Assembly (NCBI RefSeq): GCF_002198715.1
Contig: NZ_MWLK01000039.1
Location: 1 to 64,000, forward strand
DNA length: 64,000 bases
DNA from: Rhodomicrobium sp. R_RK_3
GTDB taxonomy: Bacteria; Pseudomonadota; Alphaproteobacteria; Rhizobiales; Rhodomicrobiaceae
Direction: 5' to 3'
A program made the translations under genes and the position numbers. The notes under the pieces are model-generated. The model did no database searches and was not told the origin of the DNA. It saw nothing but the letters and a program-made list of their open reading frames with translations. Positions 53,822-62,830 of this stretch are shown piece by piece (position 1 is the stretch's first letter; each line of letters begins with the position of its first letter).

Positions 53822-54067
53822 GGTCAGTCGCCTTTACTTTACGCAATACGATAGGCCGTTCGGAGGCGGAAGGTTACAGCAGGCAGGCACGTCGCGATCG
53901 GGCCCGCCAGAAATGCCAACGGGTTTGAGCCTCTTGGGAAGTCATTAGCGAGAATATTGTTTAAGTGCCACCGCAAAATGCAGAATTTTCTTTTCCCGCG
54001 GATCAACTTTTGATTGTTTTTCCTTGATGTAGCAGCGTTGCCTGCGACTCTAGATTGCTGTTCGACT

Positions 54068-54097
54068 TTGGTCTGTTTCTCAGGCCGGGACTATACT
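54068..54097 (+). promoter_or_regulatory. Candidate promoter of the polysaccharide deacetylase gene
   Basis: TTGGTC and TATACT stand 18 bases apart, 80 bp upstream of the deacetylase ATG, in a divergent gap of 355 bp (53822-54176) that otherwise shows no gene. The -10 box is close to consensus; the -35 box is weak. Confidence 0.4.
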
Positions 54098-54176
54098 ATA
54101 CCCTTCACTCCTGCATTGCGGCGGGCGCGGGCCCGCATGACTGGCGCGGCGATGCGTTGACCATGGAGGGGCGACC

Positions 54177-55082
54177 ATGATTTCCCAGGGCATCATCTGG
54201 CCGAACGGCGCCAAATGCGCGGCGTGCCTCAGCTTCGACATGGACGCCGACAGTCTCATCCACGTTGCCTATCCCGGCGACGGCCACACCAAGGTCTCGC
54301 CGATTTCGATGCTGCGCTATGGCCCGACGGTAGCGGTGCCGCGCATCGTCGAGACCTATCGCCGGCTCGGCATCAAGCAGACCTTTTTCATCCCGGCCTG
54401 GTGCATCGAGCAGTATCCTGGAGCCGTCGAGACCATCATGGAAGGTGGGCACGAGATCGCCCATCACAGCTATATCCACGAGAACCCGCTGGAGCAGACC
54501 GACGCCGACGAGGCGCATTGGCTGGACCTCGGCATCGACATCATCAAGCGCACGACGGGCAAGGCCCCGCGCGGCTGGCGCGCGCCGCTCTACAATTTCT
54601 CCAACCGCTCGCTCGATCTGCTGCTGGAGCGCGGGTTCGCCTATGACGCCTCGCTGATGGGCGCCGACATCCCCTATGTCATCAAGAGCCGCAGGACCGG
54701 CGGCGAGCTGATCGAGTTGCCGAGCCATTGGGGTCTCGACGACTGGCCGCAATGGGTGCAGTCCTTCGAGCTGAATTACATGATGCCGGTGCGCAGCGCG
54801 AAGAGTGGCTTTGCGCTCTATCTGGAGGAGTTCGAGGCCGCCTATGCCCATGGCGGCCTGTGGGTTCCGGTGCTGCATCCGTTCTGCACGGGGCGGCTGG
54901 CGCGCTGGCATGTGTTCGACGCGTTTCTGGAAAAGGTGGTCAGGCGGGGCGATGTATGGTTCGCGCCGATGGAGGAGATCGCCGCTTACGCGCGCGCCGA
55001 GATCGACGCCGGCCGCTTCCAGGCCATGACCGACCTCCTGCCGCAATATGAGCAGCCCGTCGGACGGGTGTTCCCGAGGTGA
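54177..55082 (+). CDS. Polysaccharide deacetylase-family protein (PuuE/PgdA-like)
   Basis: A 301-residue NodB-homology metalloenzyme without a signal peptide. The catalytic aspartate region is SFDMDADSL, and metal ligands are in GHEIAHHSYIHENP. Proteins of this type include the cytosolic allantoinase PuuE and H. pylori PgdA-like peptidoglycan deacetylase. GGAGGGG precedes the ATG. The lack of a signal peptide favours a small-molecule amidase, but this is inference. The 3' end runs into a palindromic element. Confidence 0.85.
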   Translation: MISQGIIWPNGAKCAACLSFDMDADSLIHVAYPGDGHTKVSPISMLRYGPTVAVPRIVETYRRLGIKQTFFIPAWCIEQYPGAVETIMEGGHEIAHHSYIHENPLEQTDADEAHWLDLGIDIIKRTTGKAPRGWRAPLYNFSNRSLDLLLERGFAYDASLMGADIPYVIKSRRTGGELIELPSHWGLDDWPQWVQSFELNYMMPVRSAKSGFALYLEEFEAAYAHGGLWVPVLHPFCTGRLARWHVFDAFLEKVVRRGDVWFAPMEEIAAYARAEIDAGRFQAMTDLLPQYEQPVGRVFPR

Positions 55083-55104
55083 TGGACGCCTCGCACGCCC
55101 TTTC

Positions 55105-55212
55105 CCGAAATCCCCGCGAAGGCGGGGATCCAGCATTCAAAACTCGAAATTGGCTTTCGGCCTAACCACTTACGCTGCGGCGTACTGGATCCCCGCCTTC
55201 GGGGGGATTTCG
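55105..55212. repeat. About 108-bp palindromic element, copy 2
   Basis: Inverted copy of 30349-30456, with the same interior (ACTTACGCTGCGGCGTACTG) and inverted ends. It lies between the convergent deacetylase and dynamin genes. Confidence 0.85.
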
Positions 55213-55256
55213 TCGGAGGTCGTGGGGATCCAGCAACCCTGTCCCCTCCGGCCTCC

Positions 55257-57584
55257 TCATGAGCGCAGCGCCGTCAAATTCTCAGCCAAACGGCGGCAGG
55301 CTTCGGCGCGGGCGCGCAGGGTCTGCGCTTGCGCTTCCAGCGCCTCGGCGTCCCCGGCCGCCGCGCCCGGCTGGACGGCGTCGAGCGTGGCTTGAGCGCT
55401 CCGCTTTGCCGTCTCGATGCAATGCAGAACGCTCACCCGGAAATGATCGAGGATGAAAGCCGTCGCGCGCCCCGTCTCGGCAGCGGCCGCGTCGCAGAGC
55501 TTATCGATGATGGCGGCGAACTGGGTCCGAACCAGCTCGCGGAAGCGCGCGCCGCGCTCCTCGGCGGAGATCTGCTGGCGGTGCCACTGCGCCTGGATGG
55601 TGCCGCCCGCCGCCAACGCGATCGGGTCGGCCAGGGCCGCGAGCGGGGGCGTCAGCTTCAAGGCGGGCAGGGGCAGGCAGAGGACGGCCATCCCGGCGGT
55701 GTCGTTGGCGCGGCCGACCAGTGCTTGGATCCGCGCCTCGGCCTGGGCCGCCGCCTCGCCGATGCCGGCATGGATGGCCGCGAAACCTTGGGAAAACTCA
55801 TGCTCGAGCGCCGCGCGCAACGGCGTGACGTTAACGGACGGCTCGGCGGCGGCCTCCGCGCGGGTGCCCGGCGCCGCGATGGCCGTGGCATGAGCATCGA
55901 GCGTCGCCGTCAATTGCTGGCGCAGCGCCGCAAGCCCCGCCTTGACCTGTTCGCCGAACCGGCTCCGGCACCCCGCGATAATTTCAACGATCTCCTGCGC
56001 CACCGACGCGGCGGCGGCTTGCTCCTGCCGCAGCGCGCCGAGCGCGGCCTCATCGGTCGCGCCCGCCAGCAGACGCTTCGCCAGATCCGCCTGGGCCTGC
56101 GCTACGGCGGCGCAATTGGCGGCAATCGCGCCAAGCGCGGCGGCGGCGAAGGCGAGGCAGTCGGCGATCGGCCCGGAGCGCATCATTTCCGACACCGCGA
56201 CCGCCAGCGCCGGCACGCCGGAGCGGATCAGCACATCCTCCGCCGCGATCAGTTCCTGCAGCGAGCTGTCGGGCATCCAGAAGCTGCGGCCGTCTTCACC
56301 AAGCGCGGCGATCTCGGAGGCGGAGAGCGGCGCGCCGCTCGGGATGACATCCAGTTCGGCCTCGGCGGCGGCTGAAAGGCCGCTGCCCGCCCAGCGGGCG
56401 CTGCCGGTGATGACAGGAATGCGCGCGCCCGGAAATTCCTTGTCCAGCACGCCCCGCACCCGGCCGACGACGGCGCTCTCGACTTCGGAAAACGCCTCCA
56501 CCTCGTCGATCTTGTTGACGAAGACGATGATGCGGTGCTTGTCGAGCCCGCGCAGGATGCGCAACAGGTCCACATCGGCGTTGGACAGCGGCTGGCGCGC
56601 CGTGACGACGATGATGAAGATGTTGGCGCGTTCCAGATTCTGCCGGGTGATCTCGTCGCGGACGAGAAAAGGATCGTTGATGCCGGGCGTGTCGATCAGC
56701 AGGGTCGGGTAATAGAAGCCGCCGAGGTCGAAATAGAGATTGGCGGCCTTGGTGATCAGCGAGAACTCGCCGGTGCCGGCTTCCTCGGGCTCCTCGAAGG
56801 CGGGCTCCGCGCACACATATTTCTGCAAGAGCCCCGGCGTGACTTCGGGAAAGCTATGCTGGCCGCCCAGCAATTCCTCGAATTTCGGGCCCATTTTCTG
56901 CTTGGCCTTCTCCCGCATGTCGCCGACCTGGCGGTAGAAGGTCGGCCAGTCGAAATTCGGGATCAGCCGCTCGGTCAGCTCGCGCATGCGGGCGCTGCCC
57001 TCGGCGAGGCGCTGCCATTCATCGGCGTCGAAAAACTCGAACTCGACGCCGCTGCGGGGCATGTTCGGCACGGCGAAATGTAGGTTGGTGACGACCGTCG
57101 TCCAGGGGGTGATTTCGGCGGGCAGGAAATCGGGCTGCTGGATGAAGGCGTTGACCAGCGTCGACTTGCCGGAATTCATCTGCCCGAGCACGGCGATGTT
57201 GCAGATCTGACCGTCGACCAGCCCCAATATGCCCGAGACATAGGCGGCGATGGTGGCGTCGCCGAGCGCCGCGAGTTCCGCGCCGAGCGCGGTGATCTCG
57301 TCGCGGGCCGATTTCAGCTCCTCGCCGACGCGGATGCGGCTGGCGGCGGATTGCGGCGCAGGCCCCGCGTCCGCGCGCTTGGCGAGGATGAGGGTGTTGT
57401 CATTCGCGGACGGATCGGGCGCGGCAAGCACGCTGCCAAGAATTACCGCCCGGCCCCTGGAGGCGTAGATGCTGGTCGCGCCGCCCGCGTTCGAAATGTC
57501 GATCTCGATCGGCGACGCCATGGCTTCAGCATCTTCGGAGCCCCCCACCAAGGCCCGGAAGAACTGTGCAATCCCCCTCGGCAT
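55257..57584 (-). CDS. Dynamin-family GTPase (large)
   Basis: A 775-residue dynamin-like GTPase. The G domain holds GQMNSGKST (K140), D298-TPG and N357-KID; a long helical stalk-like region rich in Ala/Gln follows (about 430-775). About 130 residues precede the G domain. Length is typical of bacterial dynamin-like proteins, which remodel or tether membranes, often as pairs. The neighbouring divergent gene at 57827 encodes a shorter related GTPase. ATG 57584 follows GAGGGG; an upstream in-frame stretch is not conserved-looking. Confidence 0.88.
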   Translation of the reverse strand: MPRGIAQFFRALVGGSEDAEAMASPIEIDISNAGGATSIYASRGRAVILGSVLAAPDPSANDNTLILAKRADAGPAPQSAASRIRVGEELKSARDEITALGAELAALGDATIAAYVSGILGLVDGQICNIAVLGQMNSGKSTLVNAFIQQPDFLPAEITPWTTVVTNLHFAVPNMPRSGVEFEFFDADEWQRLAEGSARMRELTERLIPNFDWPTFYRQVGDMREKAKQKMGPKFEELLGGQHSFPEVTPGLLQKYVCAEPAFEEPEEAGTGEFSLITKAANLYFDLGGFYYPTLLIDTPGINDPFLVRDEITRQNLERANIFIIVVTARQPLSNADVDLLRILRGLDKHRIIVFVNKIDEVEAFSEVESAVVGRVRGVLDKEFPGARIPVITGSARWAGSGLSAAAEAELDVIPSGAPLSASEIAALGEDGRSFWMPDSSLQELIAAEDVLIRSGVPALAVAVSEMMRSGPIADCLAFAAAALGAIAANCAAVAQAQADLAKRLLAGATDEAALGALRQEQAAAASVAQEIVEIIAGCRSRFGEQVKAGLAALRQQLTATLDAHATAIAAPGTRAEAAAEPSVNVTPLRAALEHEFSQGFAAIHAGIGEAAAQAEARIQALVGRANDTAGMAVLCLPLPALKLTPPLAALADPIALAAGGTIQAQWHRQQISAEERGARFRELVRTQFAAIIDKLCDAAAAETGRATAFILDHFRVSVLHCIETAKRSAQATLDAVQPGAAAGDAEALEAQAQTLRARAEACRRLAENLTALRS

Positions 57585-57826
57585 CCGCCCCTCTCCCTCT
57601 TCCGTGATCGAAATCTTCGCGAGGCCGCCAGCCCATGGTGGCACTCATTTTTGGCAATCCGTGTGCGGACCTTGACGATGCGGCCGCGCTCCCCGTGCCG
57701 CGGCGATCATGGCACGCCGACCGCCGACGTAATAAGATACTGGCGGCCCTCGCCATGCCGCAAGCATGGTGAAATCTAAATGCCGTTGCATTTGCGCATC
57801 GTCCACAAGCCTCACCTTCGGTCCTC

Positions 57827-58786
57827 ATGCCATCCGCCGATCTTGCCGACCCCGATATGCCGACGGATCAGCGCCTTGCGCCGCACGAGGCCCTCGCCGA
57901 CGGCCATGAGGCCGCGCTCGCCTTCGCCGCGACGGTCGGCCGGGCCCGCGCCGAGATCGAGGCGGCGGGAGGCGCGGGCCTCGCGGCGCTCGCCCCGGCG
58001 ATCCGCGCGCTGCGGCGAATCGAGGCGCTGCTGCGCCATCCCTTGCGGCTGGCGCTGATGGGCGAGTTCAATTCGGGCAAGTCGACGCTGGCCAATCTGC
58101 TGATCGGAAACGCGCCGCTGCCGACGCTGCGCCTCTCCAACACCCGCATCCCGACGCTCATCCATTACGCGCCCGAACCCATGGTCGCCGCCGTGCTGGA
58201 GGATGGCAGCAAGCAGCGTCTCACCACCGAGGCGCCGACCCCATTGGCCGAGATGCTGCGCATTCAGCTCGGCATGCCGATGCCGCATCTGCGGGCCTGC
58301 GAGATCATCGATTTTCCCGGCATTTCCGACCCCTGGCTGAGCTATGGGGCGCTCGATATCGGCCGGCATCCGGTCGACGCCGTGCTCTGGTGCACCTTCG
58401 CCACCCAGGCCTGGAAGGAGAGCGAGGCCGCCGTCTGGCGCCTGCTCCCCGAGCACATGCGGCGCCACGCGATGCTGTCCGTCACCAGCAAGGACCTGCT
58501 CAGCGAGGAGCAATCGGCCAAGGTGATGGCGCGGCTGCGCAAGGCGACCACCGACACTTTCGCCGATCATGCGCTGATCTCCGCGCTCCAGGCGCGCAAG
58601 GCGATCGACCGCGATGGCGGCGTGCAGGATGCGGGCATCTGGCGCATGAGCGGGGCGGCGGATTTTTACGGCAGGCTGCAGGCGCTGCTCGGCGGGCTTC
58701 GCGCCCGGCGTTTGGAGAAGGCGAAGGCCATGACGCACGCCATCGCCGGCGCGGCGATTGCCCGGCTTGCTGGTGGGACGGGCTAG
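57827..58786 (+). CDS. Dynamin-like GTPase (small)
   Basis: A 319-residue GTPase. The P-loop GEFNSGKST holds K85, G3 is D162-FPG, and the likely G4 is T220-SKD. It is shorter than a full dynamin and lacks the long stalk; it resembles the companion subunits of paired bacterial dynamin-like proteins. It diverges from the large dynamin gene across a 242-bp gap, which could coordinate their expression. An internal ATG at 57857 is an alternative start; neither has a strong ribosome site. Confidence 0.82.
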   Translation: MPSADLADPDMPTDQRLAPHEALADGHEAALAFAATVGRARAEIEAAGGAGLAALAPAIRALRRIEALLRHPLRLALMGEFNSGKSTLANLLIGNAPLPTLRLSNTRIPTLIHYAPEPMVAAVLEDGSKQRLTTEAPTPLAEMLRIQLGMPMPHLRACEIIDFPGISDPWLSYGALDIGRHPVDAVLWCTFATQAWKESEAAVWRLLPEHMRRHAMLSVTSKDLLSEEQSAKVMARLRKATTDTFADHALISALQARKAIDRDGGVQDAGIWRMSGAADFYGRLQALLGGLRARRLEKAKAMTHAIAGAAIARLAGGTG

Positions 58787-58933
58787 GGAGGGTCGCATCG
58801 GACGGTATCGGTCCGGACGCTGGGATAATTCTCAGCGTTCGAACACGCCGCAGCCTTGCCCGCTCCCAGGGGAGAGGTAGCGCGGCTGCGGCTCAATGAG
58901 CAGTACCGGTCGGTTCCGTCTACTGCTCTGAAA

Positions 58934-59094
58934 AAAAAGCCCCCTCACCCGGCCGCTTCGCGTCCGCCCTCTCCCTCGAGGGGAGAGGGCTGCGCCGTGC
59001 CAGATGGGAGTCACAGCTTCGCCGCTTGCGCCCTTGCCTCTCCCCTTGAGGGAGAGGGCGGACGCCGTTAGGCGGGTGGGTGAGGGGGCTTTTT
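58934..59094. repeat. Inverted-repeat-ended element, copy 2 (CCCCCTCACC family)
   Basis: A 161-bp element with perfect terminal inverted repeats, AAAAAGCCCCCTCACCC (58934-58950) and GGGTGAGGGGGCTTTTT (59078-59094). Internal hairpins CCCTCTCCCTCGAGGGGAGAGG-type lie near 58968 and 59035. It fills the gap between two convergent genes and ends nine bases before the next stop codon, so it may also act as a bidirectional terminator. Confidence 0.85.
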
Positions 59095-59102
59095 CCCCGT
59101 CC

Positions 59103-60923
59103 CTATTCAGCCTTGGCGACCGCGCCGGGCATGAACGCGGCCAGATGCCGGTTCACGATGGCGGCGTATTCGCTGCTCTGTTTCAGCACCGCGATCGCGG
59201 CGTTGATCTTGGCAAGCAGCGCATCGGCCTCCCGCTGGGCCTTGGCGATCACGATGTGGATGCCGCGGCTGGCGAGCGGCCGGTCCGCCATCTTGAAACC
59301 CGCCGACAGGCCGAGCCGCTCGATCATGAAGCGCGTCTCCGGCTCGCTGCCCGCCAGCGCGTCCGCCTCGCCGCGCTCGACCATGCTCAGGCAGTCGATC
59401 ATCGTCGCCGGGCGGCGCAGCGTCAGCTTGTTGTTCTCGACCCATTTTCGTTCCGCCTCGCCCAGATCGGCGACGTCACGGCCGGCGGGCAAGCAAATGA
59501 TGCGACCGCCGACACTGTCATCGGTATCGAAGCGGAAATCGCCGCCAGCCCTGGCGAAGAACACGATCGGCACCTGGAACAGCGGCGCCGAGACCAGCAT
59601 GCCGTCGCAGACCGCCGCGCTCTGAGCGCCGAGAAATTGCGGCTCGTCACAATTCGGAGTCTGCCAGGGCACGGCGATGGTCGGGCTCGGGGTCTTCACC
59701 ATGTCCTCGATCTGGCCCGGCTTGTCATTGGCCCAGACGACGGCCACCTCGCCGCCATAGACACGCTTGGCGGCGGCCATGGCCAATTCCGTGATTAGGC
59801 CGCCTCCCGGCGCCGAAGGGTCGGTCAGCGGCGGGCTGGCGACGACGGACAGGCTGAGGCCGTCCGTGCGCGTGGCCGCGTCCGCAAGCGCCGGATCGGC
59901 GGCGGCTTCGGTCTGGGTGCTGAACGGCACCGTGAGCCTCGCCTGTGCGCCCGCAACCGGAAGCGGCACGACGCGCGGCACCGAGGCCATGATCTTCTGG
60001 GCGTGGCGGTAGCGATCCCAGCCGGCGACCGGGGCATGCGGGTCGGTCTCGTTCCAGATCGAAGCCGGAAAGTCCTCGCGCAGTTTCGGCAGGCTGTCGA
60101 AGAACAGCCCGATGAAGCGGCTGACATCGGCATAGCGGGGATTGACGGGCGCCCAATCGAAAACCGCCATCAGCGTGTCGACGGCGATGGTCGCGGCGGG
60201 GCGTTCGCTGCCCGCCTCGCCGGGGGCGATGGTGGCGGCGTGATAGACGGCCGCAAGCTTTTCGCTTACCGGGATCTCGATCACATGAAAGGCCCCGGAG
60301 CGCAGGGTCTCGGCCGGCAGGCTGGCGAGATCGCTTTCCAGCAGGAACAGCGCGTACGCGCCGCTCGCGGCGATGGCATCCGCCCCCGCGCCGATCCGGC
60401 GGATATCCGGTTTGACACCGGCGAGCGAGAACAGCGTCCGCGCCGTCACTTCGGTCGAGCTGTCCGGTCCCACCAGCCCGAGCGTTCGGCCCTGAAGCTG
60501 GTCGAGGGCGGCGATCTCACGGCGCGCCAGCAGATAGGCCTTCTGACTGTAGAGCCGCGTCACGAACCGGATCTTCCGTCGGGCGTCGGGATGGAGCTTC
60601 TGAAGGTCGAGGAAGGCGAGGATGTCACTGTTCAGGATGGCGAATTCGACGTCGCGCGAATGCAGCAGATCATTGACATTGGCGACGCCGCCATAGCCCA
60701 TCACGGGAAGCGGGCGGACGGCTTTGTTGCTGCCGAGCGTGCGCACGAGCTCGGTCAGCGCCTTGGAGATGCGCCCATCCGGCCGCGCGATGCCGTCGGT
60801 ATAGATGGTGACGGTGGGCTGAAGGGAGACCTGCGCCTGCGCCGCCGCGAGCGCCGCCATCCATCCGATCAGCATGCCCGCCAGCAGGCGCGGCAGCGTC
60901 GCGCTCGACCCGTTCCCTCGCAT
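59103..60923 (-). CDS. Periplasmic protein with two solute-binding-like domains
   Basis: A 606-residue exported protein. Signal sequence (about 1-30, MLIGWMAALAAAQA) is followed by a TAXI/phosphonate-binding-like domain (about 35-280) and a second family 3-like domain (about 340-600). The second domain is related to the binding half of the LysM protein at 52532-53821 (shared: I-x-C-x-P/x-G, WVENNKLTL, DC-x-x-[MV], HIVIAK). No permease is adjacent. GGGGAG precedes the ATG. The upstream membrane-protein gene (61063-61689) is on the same strand, 139 bp away. It is likely a receptor or scaffold, not a transporter component; function unknown. Confidence 0.82.
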   Translation of the reverse strand: MRGNGSSATLPRLLAGMLIGWMAALAAAQAQVSLQPTVTIYTDGIARPDGRISKALTELVRTLGSNKAVRPLPVMGYGGVANVNDLLHSRDVEFAILNSDILAFLDLQKLHPDARRKIRFVTRLYSQKAYLLARREIAALDQLQGRTLGLVGPDSSTEVTARTLFSLAGVKPDIRRIGAGADAIAASGAYALFLLESDLASLPAETLRSGAFHVIEIPVSEKLAAVYHAATIAPGEAGSERPAATIAVDTLMAVFDWAPVNPRYADVSRFIGLFFDSLPKLREDFPASIWNETDPHAPVAGWDRYRHAQKIMASVPRVVPLPVAGAQARLTVPFSTQTEAAADPALADAATRTDGLSLSVVASPPLTDPSAPGGGLITELAMAAAKRVYGGEVAVVWANDKPGQIEDMVKTPSPTIAVPWQTPNCDEPQFLGAQSAAVCDGMLVSAPLFQVPIVFFARAGGDFRFDTDDSVGGRIICLPAGRDVADLGEAERKWVENNKLTLRRPATMIDCLSMVERGEADALAGSEPETRFMIERLGLSAGFKMADRPLASRGIHIVIAKAQREADALLAKINAAIAVLKQSSEYAAIVNRHLAAFMPGAVAKAE

Positions 60924-61062
60924 CGGTGTCTCCCCGGCCCTTTAACCGTTGCCCCCACCCTCTTGATAACAAACCTCCATGCCGGCCGGGTGGCAAAACG
61001 ATGCGCCGGCGCAAAGATTGCCCGCGCCGTGTCGGAAAACCATCCGCGCGGGGAGGGCGGCG

Positions 61063-61689
61063 CTACCGCATGGACCGGATGATCCGCTCCAGCCTGTCCT
61101 GGTCGAGCACCAGCCCGTCCCGGCCTGCGATCGAGGACCAGCGCCGGTACCAGCGCTCGGCCTCATCGGCGTCGGCCCGCGCGTTCGGACCGGCAATGTG
61201 CTGGAGCGCGTTGGGGTCGTAGGAGCGCGCGAGCAGCAAGGCCGCCTCGGCCTTCCGCTCGGCGAGGTCCGCGAGCAGCACCTGCCGCGCCTCGGCGATC
61301 TTGCCCTCGTCCATGAGCGACTGCGCCTGCGCCAGACGCTCGCCGTCCTCAGCCGGCGACGCGGTCTCTGTCGTGGCCGCGGCAGGCGGCGCCGCGGTGA
61401 TGGCGGCGGTGGTCGCCGGAGACTGCGTAGCAATGGCCGGCGGCTTCTTGCCGCCCGGCCAGACCAGCAAACCAGCCCCCGCCAGCAGCACCAGCCCGGC
61501 GGCGGCGAAAACGGCAATCATGGCGGGCTTTCGCGGAAGCGGGCTGGCAGCGTTTGCGATGGGAGCAGGCGGAGGCGATGCGGCGGCGGGGTCTGCCGCC
61601 TCGTCATTCTCGGCGCCGGTGCTGATGCGCTGAAGCCGCTGCAGAATGGCCCGCACTTCATCCAGCTTTTCGTCCTGCTTGGTTTGCAT
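61063..61689 (-). CDS. Single-pass membrane protein with TPR/Sel1-like tail
   Basis: A 208-residue protein: a helical cytoplasmic N-terminus (KLDEVRAILQRLQRIS), a Pro/Ala-rich linker, one transmembrane helix (about 57-79, AVFAAAGLVLLAGAGLLVW), an Ala/Thr/Pro-rich periplasmic linker, and a C-terminal helical repeat-like part (LLLARSYDPNALQHIAG). It belongs to the same run as the double solute-binding protein. Not assigned to a named family. The start MQTKQDEK is tentative, since no strong ribosome site is near. Confidence 0.72.
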   Translation of the reverse strand: MQTKQDEKLDEVRAILQRLQRISTGAENDEAADPAAASPPPAPIANAASPLPRKPAMIAVFAAAGLVLLAGAGLLVWPGGKKPPAIATQSPATTAAITAAPPAAATTETASPAEDGERLAQAQSLMDEGKIAEARQVLLADLAERKAEAALLLARSYDPNALQHIAGPNARADADEAERWYRRWSSIAGRDGLVLDQDRLERIIRSMR

Positions 61690-61939
61690 AGCTTGCCGGC
61701 GCATCCCAACCGAAACGCCGCTCGCCCCGTCGCCCGAACGGCACCCCATCATTCCATTTACCGCGCCGCCCCGCAATTGGCCTCGCGAAGCGGCGGGCAA
61801 TTTTTGCCTGCCCGGCGCCGCCGGGCAGCGCGGCGGCCCAATTTTGCAGATGGTTACGGCTTCCTGCGGAACAATCCAGGAAAAGACGCTGGCATGGCGT
61901 GACCGATGCTGCGACCTCTATGGCGAGCAGGAGCAAGCG

Positions 61940-62806
61940 ATGAAGCCGAACACAACGACGACCCGGAATGCCGCATTCGTATCGGCCGTGGCCGGCGCTC
62001 TCGCGCTGATCGGGACCTGCGCCTTCGCGCCCGCGACGAGCAAAACGAACCCGCGCGGCACCTCGGCCCCGGCGGCGAGCGCGATCACATGGAAACGCCT
62101 CGACGCCGGTTTCGAGGTCGCGGAAATGCCGGTCACAGGGCAGGGCAGGGAGGCCGAGCGCATGCTGCTTGCACGCATCGATCCGGCGCGGTTCCGCTTC
62201 GTGCTGCGCAACGCTCCGGCCGGTCATACGCTGGACGAATGGATGCGCGAGCTCGGCGCGGTGATGGTGATCAATGGCAGCTTCTTTGCCGTGGACGGCA
62301 AGCCCGATACGCCCATTCTCAGCGAGGGCGTGCTGCTCGGACCGCAGGACTACGACGCCCGACACGGCGCCTTCGTGGCCTCGCCCCGGTTCAGCGGCGT
62401 CCGCGACCTGCGCAAGGAAAGCTGGCGGCAGGCATTCGCGGGCGCCGACAATGCCATGGTTTCATTTCCGCTGCTCTTGGGGACGGATGGCGGTAACAGC
62501 GTCCAGCCCAGCGACCGGCGCGCCAGCCGTTCCTTTGTTGGACAGGATCGATCCGGCCGCGTCATTTTCGGGACCACGCGGGGCGCTTCCTTTGCTCTCG
62601 ACCGTCTGGCCGCCTTTCTCAAGGCCAGTCCGCTGCAGCTCGATCTGGCGCTCAATCTGGATGGCGGCCCCTATGCCTGCCAGGCCATTGCGTTCAAGGG
62701 CTATGAGCGCAATCTCTGCGGCGAGCCCAATGACGGCGGGCAGGGGGCAAGAGGCGAGCATAGCAGCCGGCGGCTGCCCATCGCGCTTGGCGTTCTGCCG
62801 CGTTAG
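61940..62806 (+). CDS. Exported phosphodiester glycosidase-family protein
   Basis: A 288-residue exported protein with signal peptide (FVSAVAGALALIGTCAFA) and a NAGPA/phosphodiester-glycosidase-like domain (MVINGSFF, ALNLDGGPY). Such domains hydrolyse phosphodiester-linked sugars or related cell-wall bonds; the precise substrate is not known for this type. AGGAG lies six bases before ATG 61940. Divergent from the single-pass membrane protein gene and convergent with the DUF5996 gene (24 bp). Confidence 0.85.
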   Translation: MKPNTTTTRNAAFVSAVAGALALIGTCAFAPATSKTNPRGTSAPAASAITWKRLDAGFEVAEMPVTGQGREAERMLLARIDPARFRFVLRNAPAGHTLDEWMRELGAVMVINGSFFAVDGKPDTPILSEGVLLGPQDYDARHGAFVASPRFSGVRDLRKESWRQAFAGADNAMVSFPLLLGTDGGNSVQPSDRRASRSFVGQDRSGRVIFGTTRGASFALDRLAAFLKASPLQLDLALNLDGGPYACQAIAFKGYERNLCGEPNDGGQGARGEHSSRRLPIALGVLPR

Positions 62807-62830
62807 CGCGGCGTGTGGCGCGGCGGGCTA

